Assembly (NCBI RefSeq): GCF_900186585.1
Contig: NZ_FYDD01000003.1
Span: forward strand, 744,001-808,000
Source of the DNA: Massiliimalia timonensis
GTDB taxonomy: Bacteria > Bacillota > Clostridia > Oscillospirales > Ruminococcaceae
Reading direction: 5' to 3'
Length of the DNA: 64,000 bases
Below are positions 45,463 to 54,346 of the stretch, piece by piece. The notes under the pieces were generated by a model, which was given only the letters and a program-made list of their open reading frames with translations, searched no databases and was not told the DNA's origin. How positions within the stretch are numbered: position 1 is the first letter of the stretch; each line of letters opens with the position of its first letter. The position numbers were made by a program, and so were the translations under genes.

Positions 45463-46470
45463 TTACTTCGCTAAAAATCCAACCTTGCGGTAAACCTTGC
45501 GCATAGTCTTTTCTGCAAGATAGGCTGCTTTTTGAGCTCCATCGTGATAGGTTTCTTCCAAATACGCTTTATCTTTGATCAGGCGGTCATAATTTTCACG
45601 AATTGGGCGGAGCGCTTCTGCTACCGCCTCCCCTACGGCTGTTTTGAAGTCCCCGTAGCCTTTACCTGAAAAATCACGTTCAATCGTTTCATAACTATCG
45701 CCGGTAATAGTGGAGTAAATAGACATCAAGTTATTGATCCCGTCTTTCCCCTCTGCATAACGGATCTCCATATCAGAGTCGGTAACGGCACGTTTAAACT
45801 TTTTAATGATCACTTCCGGAGCATCCAAAATCGTAATAAACGCATTCTGGTTTTCATCAGATTTGGACATTTTTTTGGTCGGTTCTGCCAAGGACATTAC
45901 TTTGGCGCCGATCTCTGGAATATAGGGTTCCGGAATGGTAAATGTCTGGCCATAGTTATTGTTAAAGCGGTTTGCAATATCCCGGGTGATCTCCAGATGC
46001 TGTTTTTGGTCTACGCCGACCGGCACCAGGTTTGCTTGGTACAGCAAAATATCTGCCGCCATTAAGGCTGGATAAGTAAACAATCCGGCATTGATATTTT
46101 CCGGATGCTTGGCGCTTTTATCCTTAAATTGGGTCATTCTGGATAATTCCCCAAACTGGGTGTTACAGGCCAAAACCCAGTTTAGCTCTGCATGCTGGTG
46201 AACCTGGCTCTGAATAAAGGTCAGGCTTTTTTTCGGGTCAACGCCGCAGGCCAGAAGCACTGCAAAAGCGCTTAAGATCTGTTGGCGCAGCTTAACCGGG
46301 TCTTGGCGGACCGTTAAGGCGTGCATATCCGCGATCATATAAGCGCAGTCATATTCCTCCTGAAGCTTGACCCAGTTACGGATCGCGCCAATATAATTTC
46401 CCAGCGTAAACGTGCCAGTCGGCTGAATGCCGCTGAGGATGATCTGCTTTTTTTCCTGTGTATCTGCCAT
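45463..46470 (-). CDS. trpS: Tryptophanyl-tRNA synthetase
   Basis: Charges tRNA-Trp. 335 residues, class I: the HIGH-like TGTFTLGNYIGA (about 17-28) and the KMSKS (about 201-205, KKMSKSDEN). GGAGG precedes the ATG. Only 24 nt separate it from the aminotransferase upstream, so there is no T-box leader here. Confidence 0.96.
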   Translation of the reverse strand: MADTQEKKQIILSGIQPTGTFTLGNYIGAIRNWVKLQEEYDCAYMIADMHALTVRQDPVKLRQQILSAFAVLLACGVDPKKSLTFIQSQVHQHAELNWVLACNTQFGELSRMTQFKDKSAKHPENINAGLFTYPALMAADILLYQANLVPVGVDQKQHLEITRDIANRFNNNYGQTFTIPEPYIPEIGAKVMSLAEPTKKMSKSDENQNAFITILDAPEVIIKKFKRAVTDSDMEIRYAEGKDGINNLMSIYSTITGDSYETIERDFSGKGYGDFKTAVGEAVAEALRPIRENYDRLIKDKAYLEETYHDGAQKAAYLAEKTMRKVYRKVGFLAK

Positions 46471-46494
46471 GATGAAGCCTCCTGTAGCTCTTAT

Positions 46495-47688
46495 TTATGA
46501 TAAAGATTCCAGCAATTCCCCTAAAATCTTCACGCCGCGCACAATGTCGTCATCACTGGGGGTGGAGAAATTCATGCGGAAAGACTGGGTATGGTAGCTT
46601 TCATTTGGCATAAAAGCAGTGCCCGGAACTACGGCTACTTTTTTCTGAACCGCCTGATTGCAGAAATCTACCATATCAATGTGATCCGGTAAGGTGCACC
46701 AGATAAACAGTCCGCCTTCCGGAACTTGATAAGTGATGTAAGGACGCATATATTTTTCAATGCAGTCTACCATAAGGTTACACTTATGCTGGTAGATCCC
46801 GCGCAGCTTTTGGATATGCTGCTGATAATCATTTTCTTCCAAAAACTGATTACAGATCATCTGTGCTAAGATATTTGTATGTACATCGCTGACCTGCTTG
46901 CAGACAACGATTTTTTGGATAACTTCCTTATGTGCGACAACATAGCCGACACGAAGCCCAGGCGCCAACACCTTAGAGAAAGAGCCGCAGTAAATGACCC
47001 GGCCTTCTGTATCCAAAGATTTGATGGATGGAACATCTTCCCCAGCAAACCTAAGGTCGCCATAAGGGTTGTCCTCCAGGATCATCACATCATATTTTTT
47101 CGCCAGCTCCAATACGGCCTTTCGTTTTTCCAAAGACATGGTGGAGCCTGCTGGATTTTGGAAATTCGGAATCAGATAGATCACCTTGGAATTAGGGTTC
47201 TGCTTTAATACCGATTCCAGCTCCTCTAAGTCAACACCATCTTCTTTGAGCGTGACCCCGACCAGATTTACCCCGTAAGATTTAAAGGAGTTCAAGCTTC
47301 CGATAAAGCTTGGATTTTCGCAGATCAGGGTATCACCGGCGTCGCAGAATACTTTACAGGATAATTCATTCCCCTGTTGGGCGCCGGACATGATGATAAT
47401 ATCGTCGATCCCCTCATGGAAAATAGTTTCTCCCCGGCCTAAAATAACCTTTTTAATGGATTCACGCAGCGGGCCATAGCCTTCTGTAATGCTATATTGC
47501 AGTGCCGCGATCGGAGTTTTTGTTAAAATTTCTTCCGCGATGCGTTCGATCTCCTTGGTTGGAAACGCTTCTGATGCCGGATTTCCGCCGGCAAAAGAAA
47601 CAACGGAAGGATCGGAAGTAAATTTTAAGATCTCCCGGATCGCAGATGCTTTTAAATTCCCCATTTTTTCTGAAAATTTGAAGTTCAA
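46495..47688 (-). CDS. PLP-dependent aminotransferase, class I/II
   Basis: 397 residues of fold type I. FAGGNPASEAFP, IYLIPNFQNPAGSTM, EDNPYGDLRF and SFSKVLAPGLRVGY with the PLP-binding Lys are visible. The closest types by pattern are LysN/2-aminoadipate or aromatic/branched-chain aminotransferases of the MocR-like branch without the HTH. The TTG at 47688 is chosen because GAGGAG lies 10 nt upstream. It is the first gene of aminotransferase-trpS-GNAT. Confidence 0.9.
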   Translation of the reverse strand: MNFKFSEKMGNLKASAIREILKFTSDPSVVSFAGGNPASEAFPTKEIERIAEEILTKTPIAALQYSITEGYGPLRESIKKVILGRGETIFHEGIDDIIIMSGAQQGNELSCKVFCDAGDTLICENPSFIGSLNSFKSYGVNLVGVTLKEDGVDLEELESVLKQNPNSKVIYLIPNFQNPAGSTMSLEKRKAVLELAKKYDVMILEDNPYGDLRFAGEDVPSIKSLDTEGRVIYCGSFSKVLAPGLRVGYVVAHKEVIQKIVVCKQVSDVHTNILAQMICNQFLEENDYQQHIQKLRGIYQHKCNLMVDCIEKYMRPYITYQVPEGGLFIWCTLPDHIDMVDFCNQAVQKKVAVVPGTAFMPNESYHTQSFRMNFSTPSDDDIVRGVKILGELLESLS

Positions 47689-47762
47689 AGTGGACACTCT
47701 CCTCAACCGAATAATTCTACACTTTATTATATCACAACAGCAAAGAAACTGCAAAATTTCTT

Positions 47763-48245
47763 TTATATCCTTTTATGAAAATCCTGATTTTTGGCATTGG
47801 TAACTAGGAAAAAGAAAAATAGAGCCACAAATATCCCAAGGCATACTCCAAAGCCATCTAAAATTACATCCATAACCTGTCCATTTCGCCCGGGGGTATA
47901 ACGCTGGATCCATTCATCCAAGCCGGCCGCGCTGATACCGCCGACCAATGGCAAACAGATGGACCAAAACGTATGTATTTTAGGAAACGTTAAAAATAGC
48001 GCGCAGGTAAGAAAGCCCAGCAGCCAGTACTCCCCAAAATGCGCCATTTTACGCACAGCCCCCTCCGAAAACACACCATCCATATGCAAAAAGGATAGGA
48101 TCTGGTTTATTTTAGAGGTAGCAGCTTGGCTGAAATAAGCCGAACTGTTCCCAACACGGGTAGAATGGTAATATATAAAGGTTAAGATCGCAGCAATAGC
48201 AAGTATCAATAATGTCCGCAAGACCAATAAAGTGCGTTTTGACAT
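47763..48245 (-). CDS. VanZ-family membrane protein
   Basis: 160 residues, about four helices; MAHFGEYWLLGFLTC and the GLDEWIQRYTPGRNGQVMDVILDGFGV region (quoted in overlap) give the VanZ-like pattern. VanZ homologues give low-level teicoplanin resistance in some hosts, but most are of unknown role. GGGAGG precedes the ATG. Confidence 0.85.
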   Translation of the reverse strand: MSKRTLLVLRTLLILAIAAILTFIYYHSTRVGNSSAYFSQAATSKINQILSFLHMDGVFSEGAVRKMAHFGEYWLLGFLTCALFLTFPKIHTFWSICLPLVGGISAAGLDEWIQRYTPGRNGQVMDVILDGFGVCLGIFVALFFFFLVTNAKNQDFHKRI

Positions 48246-48379
48246 GGATCATGCCTCCCTCAACAGTTAATTTACATGATTATAACATATTTCATGCAGA
48301 TACTCTAGGAACTTCATAGAATGTTAATGAAAATATAGTATAATAATAATAGCAAAAAGACTAGGGAGCTTTATGTATC

Positions 48380-48820
48380 ATGAATATTTTATTGAATATC
48401 ACCCCAAAAAACCAGATCGCTTTTGTTTACAGCGATTATACCCTGCGACAAACCTTGGAGAAGCTGGAATATCACGGATATTCAGCAGTCCCGATCATTG
48501 ATCGCGAGGGACGTTATATCGCTACCATTACAGAGGGAGATTTATTACATATTTTAAAAAATAAGTATTCTTTAAATATCAAAGAAGCGGAAGCGCTTCC
48601 GCTGATGGAGATCCCCCGCCGTTTTGATATCCACGCCGTTACAATCCACACCAAGATGGAAGATTTGATTGCACATGCGTTAAATCAAAATTTCGTACCT
48701 GTAGTGGATGACCGAGGGGTATTCATTGGGATCATTACCCGTAAAAAAATCATTCAGTATTTATCTGACCAATACCAAAAGCTGGCGAATTCTATGCTAT
48801 CACTTAAAAAAGAAGGCTGA
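48380..48820 (+). CDS. Twin CBS-domain protein
   Basis: 146 residues forming two CBS domains (about 10-65 and 75-140): LEYHGYSAVPIIDREGRYIATITEGDLL and NQNFVPVVDDRGVFIGIITRKKII. Such pairs bind adenine nucleotides and act as sensors. No catalytic domain. AGGGAG precedes the ATG. Stand-alone gene. Confidence 0.85.
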   Translation: MNILLNITPKNQIAFVYSDYTLRQTLEKLEYHGYSAVPIIDREGRYIATITEGDLLHILKNKYSLNIKEAEALPLMEIPRRFDIHAVTIHTKMEDLIAHALNQNFVPVVDDRGVFIGIITRKKIIQYLSDQYQKLANSMLSLKKEG

Positions 48821-48837
48821 CATCAGCCTTCTTTTTT
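48806..48837. terminator. Bidirectional terminator, CBS / PocR regulator
   Basis: Stem AAAAAAGAAGGCTGA / TCAGCCTTCTTTTTT around CA. Confidence 0.88.
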
Positions 48838-49666
48838 ATTCCAGCTCTTCCGATTGAAAACGATACTGACTGGGTGTTAACCTGTAATTTTTTAAAAAAA
48901 GCTTGGAAAAATAATTTTGACTTGAAAATCCGCATTGCTCCGAGATTTCATAAATCGGCCTGTTGCTGTGTAGCAGAAGACTGGCGGCATGTTCCAATCG
49001 GACCTCATTGAGATACTGGTTCACCGTTTTATGATAAACCCGTTTGAAATGGTTGATCAAAGTGGAACGGCTGCAAAAGAAATGCTCACATAAAAGGTCG
49101 ATTGAGATCTTACTGGCATAATTTTGGCTGATATATTTTTTTACTGCGTGTGCCAGTGTTCGTTCTGTTAAATTTAACCGGTCGCTCAGCGTGATATACT
49201 CGGCACAGATGTTCATGATAGCAATACAGGATAGGATCTTATCCTTGGAGCTGAGCGGAATGGCTTGAACAGCTTTTAAAAGAGCCTCCTGATCTGAAAT
49301 ATGGAAACAGGCTTTTTGCATCACGTATGCGGTGCTGTTGGTTGCAGTATCCAATATTTGTCCCATCATCAAATACCCGGTTAAAACACCAAAATCATAT
49401 AGCGGTGCTACTGCCTCATACAGACCGAAATGGCATTGGTAAACATACACCTCCCCAGTGCGCTTTACGATTTCAAAGGCGTTTTCGTCCTCTGCTTCGC
49501 AGGATCTTCTGACATTTTTGTCTTCTTGGACCAGACGGCAAAATTCAGTGAGATCGGGCGGATAGGAAACGATCTCTGAAAAGTCTGTCCCGTGGACAGA
49601 GATCCGGAATCCGGAGATGTTATGCAGTTCTTTCAGTACGGACAACAATTCCATTTTTTGTTCCAT
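48836..49666 (-). CDS. AraC-family regulator with PocR sensory domain
   Basis: 276 residues. The N-terminal part (about 10-165) is a PocR ligand-binding domain: DKNVRRSCEAEDENAF and VYVYQCHFGLYEAVAPLYDFG with the paired Cys (56 and 78). The C-terminal AraC DNA-binding domain (about 172-272) has two helix-turn-helix motifs, SIDLLCEHFFCSRSTLINHF and YEISEQCGFSSQNYFSKLF. Start after GAGGGTG. A 35-bp inverted repeat lies directly upstream, between this gene and the divergent nucleotidyltransferase, so it likely controls one or both. Confidence 0.9.
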   Translation of the reverse strand: MEQKMELLSVLKELHNISGFRISVHGTDFSEIVSYPPDLTEFCRLVQEDKNVRRSCEAEDENAFEIVKRTGEVYVYQCHFGLYEAVAPLYDFGVLTGYLMMGQILDTATNSTAYVMQKACFHISDQEALLKAVQAIPLSSKDKILSCIAIMNICAEYITLSDRLNLTERTLAHAVKKYISQNYASKISIDLLCEHFFCSRSTLINHFKRVYHKTVNQYLNEVRLEHAASLLLHSNRPIYEISEQCGFSSQNYFSKLFLKNYRLTPSQYRFQSEELE

Positions 49667-49680
49667 AATAACACCCTCGA

Positions 49681-49715
49681 ATCGTAAAATCGTAAATATT
49701 ATACGATTTTACGAT
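49681..49715. promoter_or_regulatory. 14-bp-arm perfect inverted repeat, divergent operator
   Basis: ATCGTAAAATCGTA (49681-49694) and TACGATTTTACGAT (49702-49715), 7-nt spacer AATATTA. Each arm itself contains a doubled ATCGTA. It overlaps a leftward TATAAT (49703-49698) for the PocR gene and lies about 40 bp upstream of a rightward TATAAT (49757-49762) with no good -35, the expected place for an activator or dual-action site. Confidence 0.75.
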
Positions 49716-49805
49716 TTCTTATACTATTTTTCATGGCTATTGTAAAAAATTTTTTGTATAATAAATACATAAGAATAAGGCTCGCTTTAGAAAGGAGAAA
49801 ACAAC

Positions 49806-50726
49806 ATGAAAAGACCGGTTTTAGTAATTATGGCAGCAGGTATGGGCAGCAGATACGGCGGTTTAAAGCAGATCGACCCGGTAGATGAGCAAGGGCATTT
49901 AATCATTGATTTTTCTATTTATGATGCAATCAAGGCTGGTTTTCAAAAGATCGTATTTATTATCAAAAAAGAGATCGAGCAGGATTTTAAAGAAATGATC
50001 GGAAACCGGATCTCCCAATATGTGGAGGTGGAATTCGTATACCAGCAGTTAGATAACCTTCCCAAAGGGTTTACTGTACCGGAAAACCGCGTCAAACCTT
50101 GGGGAACCGGCCACGCAGTACTGAGCTGTCTGGGAGTTGTAGACGGTCCGTTTGCGGTGATCAACGCCGACGATTACTATGGCAGCCACGCTTTTGAAGA
50201 AATTTACCACTATTTGTCTACCACAGAAGATGACGAGCTATACCGTTATGCTATGGTAGGCTATATTCTGGAAAATACCTTAACAGAAAATGGCCATGTG
50301 GCCCGTGGAGTTTGTGTAGTATCTGAGGACGGGATGCTTGCGGGTATTAACGAAAGAACCCACATTGAAAAGCGGGATGGCAAAACAGAATACACAGAGG
50401 ACGATGGTGCAACTTGGCACACGATTCCACAGGGAAGTATCGTTTCCATGAACATGTGGGGCTTTACCAACAGCATTTTACAAGAGCTTGAAAAAAATTT
50501 CTCGGCTTTTTTGGAAACAGGTTTGAAAGAAAATCCACTGAAGTGCGAGTATTTTCTTCCGGGAGTTGTCAATCAGCTGTTAAATGAAAGCCGCGCTACC
50601 GTACGAGTGTTAAAGTCTGCGGATAAATGGTACGGTGTGACCTATAAAGAAGACAAAGCGGAGGTTGTGGCAGCAATGAAGCGGTTTAAGGAACAGGGGC
50701 TTTATCCTGAAAAATTGTGGGATTAA
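49806..50726 (+). CDS. NDP-sugar pyrophosphorylase-like nucleotidyltransferase
   Basis: 306 residues. The nucleotide-binding MAAGMGSRYGGLKQ (about 9-22) and VINADDYYG (about 118-126; Mg-binding Asp) mark a sugar-1-phosphate nucleotidyltransferase. It converges on the NahK-like kinase gene, whose product would be its substrate (GlcNAc-1-P or GalNAc-1-P), so a UTP-dependent pyrophosphorylase role is inferred; other sugars are possible. AAAGGAG precedes the ATG. Confidence 0.82.
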   Translation: MKRPVLVIMAAGMGSRYGGLKQIDPVDEQGHLIIDFSIYDAIKAGFQKIVFIIKKEIEQDFKEMIGNRISQYVEVEFVYQQLDNLPKGFTVPENRVKPWGTGHAVLSCLGVVDGPFAVINADDYYGSHAFEEIYHYLSTTEDDELYRYAMVGYILENTLTENGHVARGVCVVSEDGMLAGINERTHIEKRDGKTEYTEDDGATWHTIPQGSIVSMNMWGFTNSILQELEKNFSAFLETGLKENPLKCEYFLPGVVNQLLNESRATVRVLKSADKWYGVTYKEDKAEVVAAMKRFKEQGLYPEKLWD

Positions 50727-50744
50727 CTAAAATAATTTCCCTTT

Positions 50745-50782
50745 CAAAATACCCTCGGCAGATATCTGCCGAGGGTATTTTG
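50745..50782. terminator. Bidirectional terminator, nucleotidyltransferase / kinase
   Basis: A fully palindromic 38-bp element with arms CAAAATACCCTCGGCAGA and its complement; short T-run at each end. Confidence 0.82.
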
Positions 50783-50797
50783 AGGTTAAAGAGAGTA

Positions 50798-51910
50798 TTA
50801 TCGAAATTGATCGATAATCTGTTTCATATCCCCCCAGTGCTGTTCCATATCTGAAACCAGCTTAAACTGAGTTCGGCAGCGGTCTAAATTATGACCTTCT
50901 CGGTGGATCCTAAAATAGGTGTCCCCTTCCAGATAATCTGTCAAGAAACGCATCCCACATTCCAGCGTCATCATTTTGGCGCCGGCCGGCAAAAGATCTA
51001 ATTCTGTTTCAGTAAGGCTGCCGCTGCATCCTTCTAGGTAGCCCTTGGTATACAGTTCAAATAAAGAGAGATCCAAGTTTACTTTTGATAGATCCGGTTC
51101 GTCTTCCGCGCCAGTGCTTGCCCCAAAACGGATAGAATCCCCAAAATCTGTTACAGAGAATCCCGGCATCACGGTATCCAAATCAATGACGCAGACTGCT
51201 TTCCGTGTTTTCTCGTCCAGCATAACATTGTTCAGCTTCGTATCATTATGGGTAACGCGTAATGGTAAATCCCCCTTTTTCTGAGCGCGGATCAAGGTAT
51301 GGGTAAAATCCTCACGCTCCATAACGAAGCGGATCTCTTCCTGAACCGACGCGGCACGCCCCAACGGGTCATTTTTAACAGCCGTTAAAAATTTTTGATA
51401 ACGGTCCGGTGTATTATGAAAGTTTGGGATCGTTTCGTGAAGTGTTTCAGCCGGATAATCGGACAAGAGGTTCTGAAAATTACCGAAAGCAAACGCACTT
51501 TCATAGAATTCCTCCGCCCGTTCCACAATATCCAATGTTAAAGCGTTTTTAATAAACTGATAGCTCCGCCAATAAGAACCAATACTATCCCGGTAATATT
51601 TTTTTCCATCCTTAGTCGGAACAATATTCATTGTTTCCCGGTCAGGGTCCCCATGGTTAGAGATGATCTTTTTCCGCAGGAAAGAGGTTACGTTCACGAT
51701 ATTTTCCATCAATTCTATTGGATTTTTAAAGATCTCATGGTTCATTCTCTGTAGAATATAATTGATCGTCCGCCCATTATCCCGGCAACGCACCAAAAAT
51801 GTATCGTTGATATGGCCGCTGCCATACAGCTCTGCATCCATCACTTCTCCTTGAAAATCAAACTGTGCGATCGCTTCGTCCTTTTTAGCGCAGTACTCTT
51901 CTCGTGTCAT
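50798..51910 (-). CDS. nahK: N-acetylhexosamine 1-kinase (NahK/LnpB-like)
   Basis: Phosphorylates GlcNAc/GalNAc at C1. 370 residues of the APH kinase fold: THNDTKLNNVMLDEKTRK with the catalytic Asp and CVIDLDTVMPGFSVTDFGD with the metal-binding Asp of the DFG-like site, both close to Bifidobacterium NahK as I recall it. Follows lnpA by 28 nt in the same transcript, as in the bifidobacterial lnp operon. GGAGG precedes the ATG. Confidence 0.87.
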   Translation of the reverse strand: MTREEYCAKKDEAIAQFDFQGEVMDAELYGSGHINDTFLVRCRDNGRTINYILQRMNHEIFKNPIELMENIVNVTSFLRKKIISNHGDPDRETMNIVPTKDGKKYYRDSIGSYWRSYQFIKNALTLDIVERAEEFYESAFAFGNFQNLLSDYPAETLHETIPNFHNTPDRYQKFLTAVKNDPLGRAASVQEEIRFVMEREDFTHTLIRAQKKGDLPLRVTHNDTKLNNVMLDEKTRKAVCVIDLDTVMPGFSVTDFGDSIRFGASTGAEDEPDLSKVNLDLSLFELYTKGYLEGCSGSLTETELDLLPAGAKMMTLECGMRFLTDYLEGDTYFRIHREGHNLDRCRTQFKLVSDMEQHWGDMKQIIDQFR

Positions 51911-51938
51911 ATTTTAATCCTCCGGTTTCTATTTTCAC

Positions 51939-54104
51939 TTAAATTTCATACCACACGATCTCGTTTGCATCCAGATCCAAAGTAAAGCTTGAGCCATCTC
52001 CTCTGTAAACTGTAGTGCTTTGCGGTTCATAGGTATTATTGACCACACAATATTTCCCGTTATGGGGATAGGCATGTACTTCTACATTGAAGTTTGTGCT
52101 GAACCAGCGGTGCAAATGGTCCTCCTCATGAGAAGCCCAGATGATAGAACGGTACAGCAGCCTGCTGTTTTCAAAGCTGTACGGTAAGCCGCTAATATAA
52201 ACACAACGCCCCTTCCCGAACTCATTCACTGCAAGCTGAACTTCCTTGTCGATCTGTTTAATGATCGTAGTTCCGTCCAATGCAAAGATATTCTTTTTTC
52301 CTTCCCCAAAATCAATCTCTTTGGTGCAGTCTTCGGTAATAAAGTGCGGATGCTCTTCCCAGTTGTATTTATCGGTATTTAGATTAAACCCGTTCTCTTT
52401 TTCTACCCCAAGCAGATCTGCAAGCTGGAAAAAGCGCCCCTGCCATTGATAGGCGGTTGGTTCCCCTACTCCAATCAGCCCGCCGCCGTGATAGATAAAT
52501 TTTTTCACAGCAGAAACAACGACAGGATCGGCCCAGTTTTCACCGCCGGTATAAGCTGTATAGGCATCCCCTATGTTCAGGATCACGTCAATATCATCTA
52601 ACAGCCCTGTATCCTGCCGAATATCATCAAAGCTGATGAACTTAACATCAAACGGGGCGCCGCTCAGGGCTTCTATCACACCGGCATAAGAATAGTTCTG
52701 CTTATAATAAAGCGCGTGATGGACCATGTGGTTCCCCCAGGCACGCATCTTTCCCCAACAGTTTAATACCGCTACCCTTTTTACACAGTAAGGGATGGTG
52801 CCTTTGATGTTATCATATAAGGTGCGGAATTCTTGACATACGCTTTCCACATAATCAATAAAATCCGGGAACTGCATCGCAAGCTTCAAATACCCGCCGT
52901 ACCCGATCCGGTCGATCGGTTTTCTTAAAATAGCGCGGCGTGCAGTGACCCAGTTGACCTTTGCTTCCCTAACAGGGTCGCCTCCCTCGTAGAATGTATC
53001 TGGGAAGAAATAAGGCAGAAAACGCCCTTCTGTATATTTTACGCCCGGAATATCACTGATGAGACGCAGGGTAGAACCGTTTCCAACGCTTCCCACTACC
53101 GCATCCAGTCCCACGCTTTTAAATTCTTCCATAAAGGGTTCCATCCCGATCCAGTGGTCCCCCAAAAACATCATGGCTTCTTTCCCGTATTCGTGGGTAA
53201 TATCCACCATCTGTTTAGCAAGCTTGGTGACCTCACGGCGCTGGAAATCCTGAAAATCGCGGAACTCTTTAGAAGGGATCCGATAGGTGTTGTTCATATA
53301 TCCCTGATCGATGATATATTCTGGCCGGAATGGATAACCAACTTCTTTTTCAAACTGCTCCAGAATATACGGGCTGACCGAGGCGGAATATCCGTACCAG
53401 TCGACATATTTTTCCCTTGCAAGCTCGTCGAAGATCAGGGTGAACTGATGAAAAAAGGTGGTGTATCGGATCACATCGACATGTGGGTTATCCTGGATAT
53501 ACTTCCGTAACCGTTCCATGGAAAAGGCCTTTGTTTTTGGCTGCCTGACGTCAAAAGTGATCTGGTGCTCTACATTTTCCCAGTTGTTTGTCACCGCATT
53601 ATACATGTGTACCGGGTCCCACATAATATAAGCCAAAAAGCTGACAGTATAATCGTGGAACATAAGCGTGCGGCGGATCGTCACATCGCCGGTTTCTTCA
53701 CTGTAGTCCCATTGGCTTGTAGGCACTACCTCGCCGGTGGTGCGATCGATCACTTCCCACCAGCGTGTAATATCATCATGGCTGTTTACTTTCAGCATAT
53801 CCGGGTACAGGTGGTCCATCAGGTGGATCTTCACCTCGCCGGATACCGCGGTGTGGAACGGGGTCATAATGTACATTTGCTGGATCTCGTCAGGATTTGC
53901 TTTTGCCCATGCATTGTCTTTTCTGGTGGTATAATAAGTGGAATACACCTTTGCATCCACATGCTTTAATTCCTCCGGATAATCAGTCCCATCGCAGTCA
54001 CGGATCGCGTCAGCGCCCCAACGGTCCACCAGTTCAATGGTTTCCTTTACTACATCCACATCAGTGGGAATGGTTACTCTTCCTTTGGTATGGGTCGCAT
54101 CCAT
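51939..54104 (-). CDS. lnpA: GH112 1,3-beta-galactosyl-N-acetylhexosamine phosphorylase
   Basis: Phosphorolyses galacto-N-biose or lacto-N-biose I into galactose-1-phosphate plus GalNAc or GlcNAc in the cytoplasm. 721 residues: TIM-barrel (about 1-430), second (about 435-650, GVGEPTAYQWQGRFFQLADLL) and C-terminal beta domain. GKEAMMFLGDHWIGMEPF contains Asp316, equivalent to the general acid Asp313 of the Bifidobacterium enzyme. GVKYTEGRFLPYFFPDTFYEGG is nearly identical in that enzyme. Some GH112 members act on galactosyl-rhamnose; that cannot be fully excluded. AGGAG precedes the ATG at 7 nt. Confidence 0.93.
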   Translation of the reverse strand: MDATHTKGRVTIPTDVDVVKETIELVDRWGADAIRDCDGTDYPEELKHVDAKVYSTYYTTRKDNAWAKANPDEIQQMYIMTPFHTAVSGEVKIHLMDHLYPDMLKVNSHDDITRWWEVIDRTTGEVVPTSQWDYSEETGDVTIRRTLMFHDYTVSFLAYIMWDPVHMYNAVTNNWENVEHQITFDVRQPKTKAFSMERLRKYIQDNPHVDVIRYTTFFHQFTLIFDELAREKYVDWYGYSASVSPYILEQFEKEVGYPFRPEYIIDQGYMNNTYRIPSKEFRDFQDFQRREVTKLAKQMVDITHEYGKEAMMFLGDHWIGMEPFMEEFKSVGLDAVVGSVGNGSTLRLISDIPGVKYTEGRFLPYFFPDTFYEGGDPVREAKVNWVTARRAILRKPIDRIGYGGYLKLAMQFPDFIDYVESVCQEFRTLYDNIKGTIPYCVKRVAVLNCWGKMRAWGNHMVHHALYYKQNYSYAGVIEALSGAPFDVKFISFDDIRQDTGLLDDIDVILNIGDAYTAYTGGENWADPVVVSAVKKFIYHGGGLIGVGEPTAYQWQGRFFQLADLLGVEKENGFNLNTDKYNWEEHPHFITEDCTKEIDFGEGKKNIFALDGTTIIKQIDKEVQLAVNEFGKGRCVYISGLPYSFENSRLLYRSIIWASHEEDHLHRWFSTNFNVEVHAYPHNGKYCVVNNTYEPQSTTVYRGDGSSFTLDLDANEIVWYEI

Positions 54105-54146
54105 GTTCTTTCTCCTTTCTGGCCGGGAATTTGTTTCCCGGCATCC

Positions 54147-54335
54147 CTATTTGTTGTAAAAGCTGTTGTAAAAGCCGAGCAAAAATAGGATTCCAGCCAG
54201 CCCGATCATCATTTTAAGGATGCCAATATAGCCTATTTCCTTTTGTCCTAAAATAATCAGTGCCAGGCTGACTATAAAAATGATAAGGCATAGGATCACC
54301 TGAAGGATCTTATGATCTGACAGATATTGTTTCAT
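54147..54335 (-). CDS. Small two-helix membrane protein
   Basis: 62 residues with two hydrophobic helices (about 10-28 and 35-57) and a positive N-terminus MKQYLSDHK. AGGAGG gives a strong start. It sits within the operon between the MalG-type permease and lnpA, so it is probably a transport accessory; I do not recognise a named function. Confidence 0.7.
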   Translation of the reverse strand: MKQYLSDHKILQVILCLIIFIVSLALIILGQKEIGYIGILKMMIGLAGILFLLGFYNSFYNK

Positions 54336-54346
54336 CGTTTTCCTCC

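Noticed and set aside
46471-46494. T-box leader for trpS
   Set aside because: Only 24 nt lie between the upstream gene and trpS; there is no space for a T-box.
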